A DNA stretch of 64,000 nt, from NCBI GenBank assembly GCA_002025645.1, contig CP018783.1:744001-808000 (forward strand), read 5' to 3'. Shown here one piece after another: positions 59,427 to 64,000 of this stretch. The DNA is from Curtobacterium pusillum (GTDB lineage Bacteria; Actinomycetota; Actinomycetes; Actinomycetales; Microbacteriaceae). The notes under the pieces are model-generated. The model worked only from the letters and a program-made list of their open reading frames with translations, did no database searches and was not told the DNA's origin. The translations under genes and the position numbers were made by a program. The first letter of the stretch is position 1. Every line of letters begins with the position of its first letter.

Positions 59427-61159
59427 TGCACCTCACTCGCTGCTGTCAGGCCCTGCGTGAACCCGAGCAGGACCACTTTGTCATCGGTGCCCACCGGGGG
59501 CACGTAGAAGAGCAGCTGGACGCCGTAGGTGGCGCTGATGCCCTTCGTGCTGGAGTCGACACCGGAGAGCGCCTTGACCGCACCCTCGGTGTTGACCTCG
59601 GCGCCCGCCGCCGTCGGCGTGACCTTCTCGATCTCGTTGAGCTCGGCGGAGACCAGCGCTCCCGCGCCGTCCGTGGCGATCGCCACGGCGCTGTCGGCCG
59701 GCACCTCGGACGAGTACTCGATCTTGGCCGTGTCGGGCAGGGACGCGGACTTCTTGTCCTTGTAGGCCTTGCCGATCGTCGACCTGAGCCCGTCGCCGTC
59801 AGCCTGGAAGTACGACGCGTACGTGCTGTCCTTGTCCTTCGACAGGATGTCGCCGTAGACGCGGGCGATCTGGTCCGGCGCGATCGAGAGCAGCTTCGTG
59901 TTCGGCGCGAGCAGTGCGGCCCCGATCGACGTGGGGGCAAGGCTCGGGATCTTCGCCGCGGCCTCGAGCGACACGTCGTACGCCACCTTGTAGGCGTCAC
60001 GCGCGGAGTCCTGCACGAGGGTCAGGGCCTGCGGTGCGGACTTGGCGTCGCAGTCCTCGGCGACGACGGCGAACACGGTGCGCGGCCACGAGTCGGTCTG
60101 CTGGGGCAGCGCAACGCAGACCTGGTCGGCGGAGATGGCCGGCGGTGCGTCGACGTCGGCGTCCTTCGCGCGGATCGTGTAGTTGGCCGTGCGGAGGTCG
60201 AGCGCAGCGCCGGTGAAGCGCTCCCCCGCGAGCCGGGCGTCCCGGGTCTCGTCGGCCTGCTTCGCGACCGCGGCCACCCGTTCGACGATGCGGCTGATCT
60301 GCTGCTTGGTCGCGGCGGTCGGTTCGGTCTGGGCAGCCGCGCCGGTGGCGGTGGCGGTGGGCGTCGGGCTCGCTGCGGAGCCGCCCTGGGGCCAGTAGTC
60401 CGCCGAACACCCGGCGAGGCCGAGGGCACCGACGAGCAGGACCGGGATCGCCACGAACGCGCGCCGACCACGGCGACCGCGGACCGGCACCTGCGCACCG
60501 GCAGCTGCGGCACGACGCGATGCACGGACACGCGGCGGACGCGAACCCCCGCTGCGGCGACGCGGACCACGACCACGACGCTGGTGGACGAAGGCCCAGA
60601 TGAGCAGCACGAGGCCTCCGACGAGGAAGACACCACCGGCGACGAGCAACGGCCCGACACTCGGGGTGGCGGTGTCGCGCGGCCAGGTGACCGAGACGTC
60701 GCTCGGCGCAGCGCTCTTGCCGTCACCGACGATGATCACGGAGACGTCCTTCGGCAGCCGCACGGTGAACTGCCCGGCGCCGTCGTACTCCTGGTACCAG
60801 AGGTCGCTGCCGGCAGGGTCCGGGACGCTGGACTCGCTGCCGGTCGTCCGACCGACGAGCTTCGCCTGGTCGGCGTCGAACCGCATGGTCGTGTGCTTCG
60901 CGTCGCCCACCCACGCGTTCACGTCGGAGGTCTTGCCGTAGGCCGCGAAGACCTTGCCGGAGCCCGCGAGATTGATGCGCTGGTAGCCGGGGTTCGCGTT
61001 GAGGGTGGAGCCCGGGATCACCGTCACCGGCGCCGAGCTCTTCGAGGACGACGACGCGCTGAGCGACGACGGTGGCTCGAACACGGTCCGCTGGCCGACC
61101 GCGAGCGCGACGAGCAACAGACCGATGACGAAACTGACGATCGCCAGGACGAATCGCAC
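59423..61159 (-). CDS. Membrane protein with internal lipobox-like segment
   Basis: A 578-residue protein of no recognised family. One N-terminal helix (residues 4-22) leads to a Ser-rich linker and an external domain of about 140 residues, a second helix at 168-191, then a very basic stretch (about 193-233), and a third hydrophobic segment (234-250) ending LVGALGLAGC, which resembles a lipoprotein signal with Cys 251. The last 320 residues are a predicted external, mostly helical domain. It looks as if a membrane protein and a lipoprotein were fused. It is coupled to the ybbN-like gene. Confidence 0.7.
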   Translation of the reverse strand: MRFVLAIVSFVIGLLLVALAVGQRTVFEPPSSLSASSSSKSSAPVTVIPGSTLNANPGYQRINLAGSGKVFAAYGKTSDVNAWVGDAKHTTMRFDADQAKLVGRTTGSESSVPDPAGSDLWYQEYDGAGQFTVRLPKDVSVIIVGDGKSAAPSDVSVTWPRDTATPSVGPLLVAGGVFLVGGLVLLIWAFVHQRRGRGPRRRSGGSRPPRVRASRRAAAAGAQVPVRGRRGRRAFVAIPVLLVGALGLAGCSADYWPQGGSAASPTPTATATGAAAQTEPTAATKQQISRIVERVAAVAKQADETRDARLAGERFTGAALDLRTANYTIRAKDADVDAPPAISADQVCVALPQQTDSWPRTVFAVVAEDCDAKSAPQALTLVQDSARDAYKVAYDVSLEAAAKIPSLAPTSIGAALLAPNTKLLSIAPDQIARVYGDILSKDKDSTYASYFQADGDGLRSTIGKAYKDKKSASLPDTAKIEYSSEVPADSAVAIATDGAGALVSAELNEIEKVTPTAAGAEVNTEGAVKALSGVDSSTKGISATYGVQLLFYVPPVGTDDKVVLLGFTQGLTAASEVQ

Positions 61160-61345
61160 GGATCTTCTCCCTACCGCGCCGGGGTGGGGGTGACGGCGCG
61201 CGAATCAGCGCTCCAGGATAGCGAGCGAGCCTGGACGGCGCATCCCCCGGCGCTGTCCGCGGTCACAGCCGACGATTCCGACGCGCCACTACAATCGTGG
61301 CCGGGCCTTCCCTGTGCCCTCCGCCGAGCACCCAGGAGCGAACAC

Positions 61346-63202
61346 GTGGCGAACGACGAGGCAGAGTTCGGGACCGAGCTGCGCGGGTACCGCCGCGAAG
61401 ACGTGGACCGTTCGCTGAACGACCTACGCCGCGAGCTCATCAAGTCGAACAACGACCGGGCCGACGCCGCGAAGGAGATCCGTCTCCTGCAGTCGCGGGT
61501 GTCGGAGCTGCAGGGTGAGCTCGACGAAGCCGGCACCCCCACGTACAGCGGTCTCGGGACCCGGCTCGAGTCCACGCTCCGTGTCGCCGAGGAGCAGTCC
61601 ACCCGGCTGATCAGCCAGGCGGACATCGACGCCCAGCGGCTCCGGGCGTCCAGCCGCGCCGAGGCCGACCGGACCCTGCGCGAGGCACAGGAAGAAGCGC
61701 GCGACACCCTCGAGGACGCACGCACCCGTTCCACGAACGAACTGACCCGTGCCCGCGCCGAGTCCGCCGACACCGTCGAGCGCGCCCGCGCCGAGGCCGG
61801 CTTGCTCACGCAGGACGCCCGCAACGAGGCCGCCGCGATCCGCGGTGCCGCCGTCACCGAGGCCGCCGAGGTCCGCTCGGTCGCGATCCGCGAGACGAAC
61901 GCCCTCCGCGCCCAGGTCGAGCACGAGGTCGCCGAGCTGCGCGAGATCGCCCAGCGCGAGTCCGCCGGGGCCCGTCAGGCCGCCGCCGACCTCGACCGTG
62001 AGACCGAGCACCGCCGCAGTGTGTTCGAGGCCGACCACGCCCGTCGCGTCGAGGACCTCGACCAGGAGGAGACGACCCGACGCGAGGCGCTCGAGCGCGA
62101 GGTCACCGAAGGCCGGGCAGCCTGGCACCGTGAGCGGGACGAGCAGCAGCAGGCGCACGCCCTGGAGCTCGAGACCGGCCGCGCGGACCTCGCGTCGGAG
62201 GTCGACCGTCGTCGTGCCGAGATCGACACCGAGCTCGCCGACCGCCGCCGTGTCCTCGACGAGGAACTCGCCGCCGCGCGTGCCGGGTGGGAGCGCGAGC
62301 TCGCCGGCGCCCGCACCGCGCTCGAGCAGGAGATCGAGGCCGCCCGAGCCCAGCTCCGGGTGGACGAGGAGCAGACCCGCGCCGAGAACGCCCGCCTGGT
62401 GCAGGAGACCGCCGACCGCATCGCCCGCGAGCTCGAGGAGCACGCGGCACGCATCGAACGCGAGCGCACCGAGGCAGCGGCCGTCGCCGAGCGCGCCGCC
62501 CGCGAGCACGAGAACGAGCTCGCCGCACGCCGGGATCGCGAGCACGCCGAGGTCGACACCGAGATCGCCGACCGTCGCACCGCCGAGCTCGACACGCTCG
62601 AGGCCGAGCGCACCGCCCTCCGACAGGAGATCGACACCGCGCGTGCCGACCTGACGAAGGAGCGCGACGAGGTCCGCGCCGAGATCGCCCGAGAGCGCGA
62701 CGAGGCCCGCACGACGCTCGAGTCGGAACTCGCCGCGCGACGCGACGACGCCGAGCAGGACTACCTGCAGAAGCACCACGACACCGTCACCGAGACGCAG
62801 AAGTACCTCGACGAGGCGAACCTGCAGCTGGCCGAGGCCACCCGCCGTGCCTCCGAGGCCCGGGAGCGTGCCGAGCGCCTCCAGCAGGAAGCCGACGACC
62901 TCGAGCGGTCGAGCACCTCGGACGCGCAGGAGCACGCGCGCACGATCGTCGCCGACGCGCAGGACCGCGTGCACAAGATGATCGCCGACGCCGAGGAGCG
63001 CACGGCCGGCATCATCGCCGAGTCGGAGGACCGCCTCGCCGCGATCCGGACCGAGCGCGACGCGGTCGCCGGGTACCTCGAGAACCTCCGGGGCGTGCTG
63101 ACCCACGCAACCGGTCTCCTCGGGAACGCTCCGGCGGTCGACACGGACGGCGCTGTCGACACCACGGCCGACGAGGACCGCGAGGCGTCCGCGGAACGCT
63201 AG
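61346..63202 (+). CDS. DivIVA-like long coiled-coil protein
   Basis: A 618-residue protein. The start VANDEAEFGTELRGYRREDV then DRSLNDLRREL matches the short DivIVA-type N-terminal motif (F-x-x-x-L-R-G-Y-x-x-x-x-V-D). Nearly all the rest is a heptad-rich coiled coil, dominated by Ala, Glu and Arg with repeated ERA/EARDT and VDTEIADRR segments, and a short acidic tail. It is probably a cytoskeletal or polar scaffold protein for growth or division, similar in plan to Scy/FilP-type proteins. The GTG at 61346 follows AGGAGCG. It converges with the hydrolase gene by a 4-bp overlap of stops. Confidence 0.8.
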   Translation: MANDEAEFGTELRGYRREDVDRSLNDLRRELIKSNNDRADAAKEIRLLQSRVSELQGELDEAGTPTYSGLGTRLESTLRVAEEQSTRLISQADIDAQRLRASSRAEADRTLREAQEEARDTLEDARTRSTNELTRARAESADTVERARAEAGLLTQDARNEAAAIRGAAVTEAAEVRSVAIRETNALRAQVEHEVAELREIAQRESAGARQAAADLDRETEHRRSVFEADHARRVEDLDQEETTRREALEREVTEGRAAWHRERDEQQQAHALELETGRADLASEVDRRRAEIDTELADRRRVLDEELAAARAGWERELAGARTALEQEIEAARAQLRVDEEQTRAENARLVQETADRIARELEEHAARIERERTEAAAVAERAAREHENELAARRDREHAEVDTEIADRRTAELDTLEAERTALRQEIDTARADLTKERDEVRAEIARERDEARTTLESELAARRDDAEQDYLQKHHDTVTETQKYLDEANLQLAEATRRASEARERAERLQQEADDLERSSTSDAQEHARTIVADAQDRVHKMIADAEERTAGIIAESEDRLAAIRTERDAVAGYLENLRGVLTHATGLLGNAPAVDTDGAVDTTADEDREASAER

Positions 63203-63942
63203 GCGGGCAGGTGCGTCGGGAGCGGCGCGCTGCCCGGCACGACGAGGTCGGCGATCGCGTCGAGGACGATCCGCACGTACCGCTCCCCCACCCAGAGGTG
63301 CTTCGCGCCCTCGACCGGGACGACCCGGACGTTCGGTGCGAGGGCGAACCGCCGTGCGGCCTCGTCCGGTTGCAGGAAGTCGTCGTGCTCCGGGACCAGT
63401 GCCACCACGGGCACGTCCGCGGCGGCCCAGCGAGCGAGCTCGTCGTCGGACGTGCGGTGCAGCGGCGGCGACAGCAGGACGACCCCGGCGACCCGGCCGG
63501 ACTCCACGTGTTCGAGGGCGTGCTTCAGGATGACCTCGGTGCCGAACGACCACCCGACGAGCCACGGCGTGGGCAGGCCGCGGTCGACGACGTCCGACAC
63601 GGCCGCCCGGAGGTCGAACCCTTCGGAGACGCCGTCGCCGAAGGTACCCTCGGACGTCCCGCGGGGCGACGACACCGACCGGAAGTTGAAGCGCAGCACG
63701 GCGATGTCCGCCAGGGCCGGCAGGCGGGCCGCGGCCTTCTTCAGCACGTGCGAGTCCATGAACCCGTGCGCCGTCGGGAGGGGGTGCAGCGTGACGATCG
63801 TGCCGCGTGCCGGGCGGTCGAGGGGCTCGGCGAGTTCGCCGACCAGCGTGAGGTGGTCGTCCGTGACGAGTTCGATGTCGGTACGCCGGGCGGGCAGCTC
63901 GGTGTTCGAACGGATCTCGGTGGTGCCGGTGTCGTGGGTCAC
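63199..63942 (-). CDS. Alpha/beta hydrolase
   Basis: A 247-residue alpha/beta hydrolase. The nucleophile is in GWSFGTEVILKHA, the acid in VALVPEHDDFLQPDEA, and the His in EGAKHLWVGE. The GTIVTLHPLPTAHGFMDSHV segment, with H-P-x-P, is like YfbB/KANL-type hydrolases of the dienelactone group. The start is a GTG in an overlap with the end of the gene upstream. The substrate is unknown. Confidence 0.85.
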   Translation of the reverse strand: MTHDTGTTEIRSNTELPARRTDIELVTDDHLTLVGELAEPLDRPARGTIVTLHPLPTAHGFMDSHVLKKAAARLPALADIAVLRFNFRSVSSPRGTSEGTFGDGVSEGFDLRAAVSDVVDRGLPTPWLVGWSFGTEVILKHALEHVESGRVAGVVLLSPPLHRTSDDELARWAAADVPVVALVPEHDDFLQPDEAARRFALAPNVRVVPVEGAKHLWVGERYVRIVLDAIADLVVPGSAPLPTHLPA

Positions 63943-64000
63943 GCGATGCTCCAGCAGTGGTTGTGCCAGTGGCGACGGGACGCCAGGTCTGCCGCGTCGC
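63939..64000 (-). CDS. C-terminal fragment of an upstream gene
   Basis: The frame ending at 63939 reads DAADLASRRHWHNHCWSIA and then stops with a TGA that overlaps the hydrolase GTG by four bases. This pattern matches other couplings in the window, but only about 20 codons are visible and no family can be named. Confidence 0.4.
   Translation of the reverse strand, partial: DAADLASRRHWHNHCWSIA

Overview
The window is high-GC actinobacterial chromosome. Many starts are GTG, ATGA/GTGA overlaps are frequent, and intergenic gaps are short. The gene content points to Microbacteriaceae and plausibly Curtobacterium (inference): a fused Kgd/SucA 2-oxoglutarate enzyme, a GuaB1-type IMPDH relative, SigR with its zinc anti-sigma partner RsrA next to aroA and rsgA, the GlgE glucan pathway, FtsE/FtsX-SmpB-tmRNA, and a DivIVA-like coiled-coil protein. 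No phage, IS, CRISPR, rRNA or tRNA gene was seen. The window is mostly core genome with a few accessory patches.

Layout. 1-4.3 kb: edge of an SDR gene, a membrane acyltransferase, then metY and metX (methionine by direct sulfhydrylation). 4.4-7.7 kb: a two-component cluster of histidine kinase, kinase-like membrane protein and LuxR-type response regulator. 8-12.2 kb: MFS exporter, small zinc-ribbon protein, thiamine-binding protein, GT87 mannosyltransferase-like protein and a YceI protein. 12.3-17.5 kb: NAD(P)HX dehydratase, HAD phosphatase, old yellow enzyme and two CBS/CNNM transporters. 17.9-23.3 kb: guaB1 and kgd. 23.3-29.5 kb: GNAT, rsrA-sigR, divergent aroA-rsgA, an ABC-2-like membrane protein and hisN. 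30-35.8 kb: a large LAL-type LuxR regulator, glmS, a tiny membrane protein and an M50-like protease. 36-42.5 kb: Nudix, amidohydrolase, a second metY-like gene coupled to an LLM monooxygenase, and an APC permease. 42.6-47.6 kb: a protein with a charged repeat tail, ssrA, smpB, ftsX, ftsE and prfB, so trans-translation, division and release-factor genes sit together. 47.7-51.4 kb: methyltransferase-TetR, a divergent epoxide hydrolase with clear operators, and a cysteine desulfurase. 51.5-58.3 kb: glgX, glgE and glgB. 58.4-64 kb: thioredoxin-like YbbN/CnoX, a multi-anchor membrane protein, a DivIVA-like coiled-coil protein and an alpha/beta hydrolase.

The most unusual feature is the intergenic DNA. 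A family of near-perfect palindromes (type A, core GGACTGGAGGCGCG or its GGGAGGCGCG variant) sits at 3' ends of genes across the whole window. At two convergent junctions it is joined through a GGTCGCGACC linker to a second family (type B, about 86 bp, with GAAGCGACAG / CTGTCGCTTTC ends). A third family (type C) occurs twice in opposite orientation. These look like a modular set of transcription-terminating repeats that may spread in the genome. Other points of interest are the TetR/epoxide-hydrolase operator pair, a hairpin touching the ribosome-binding site of the APC permease, a hexanucleotide repeat coding for a (Glu-Thr)n tail beside ssrA, and the LAL regulator with its complex upstream region.
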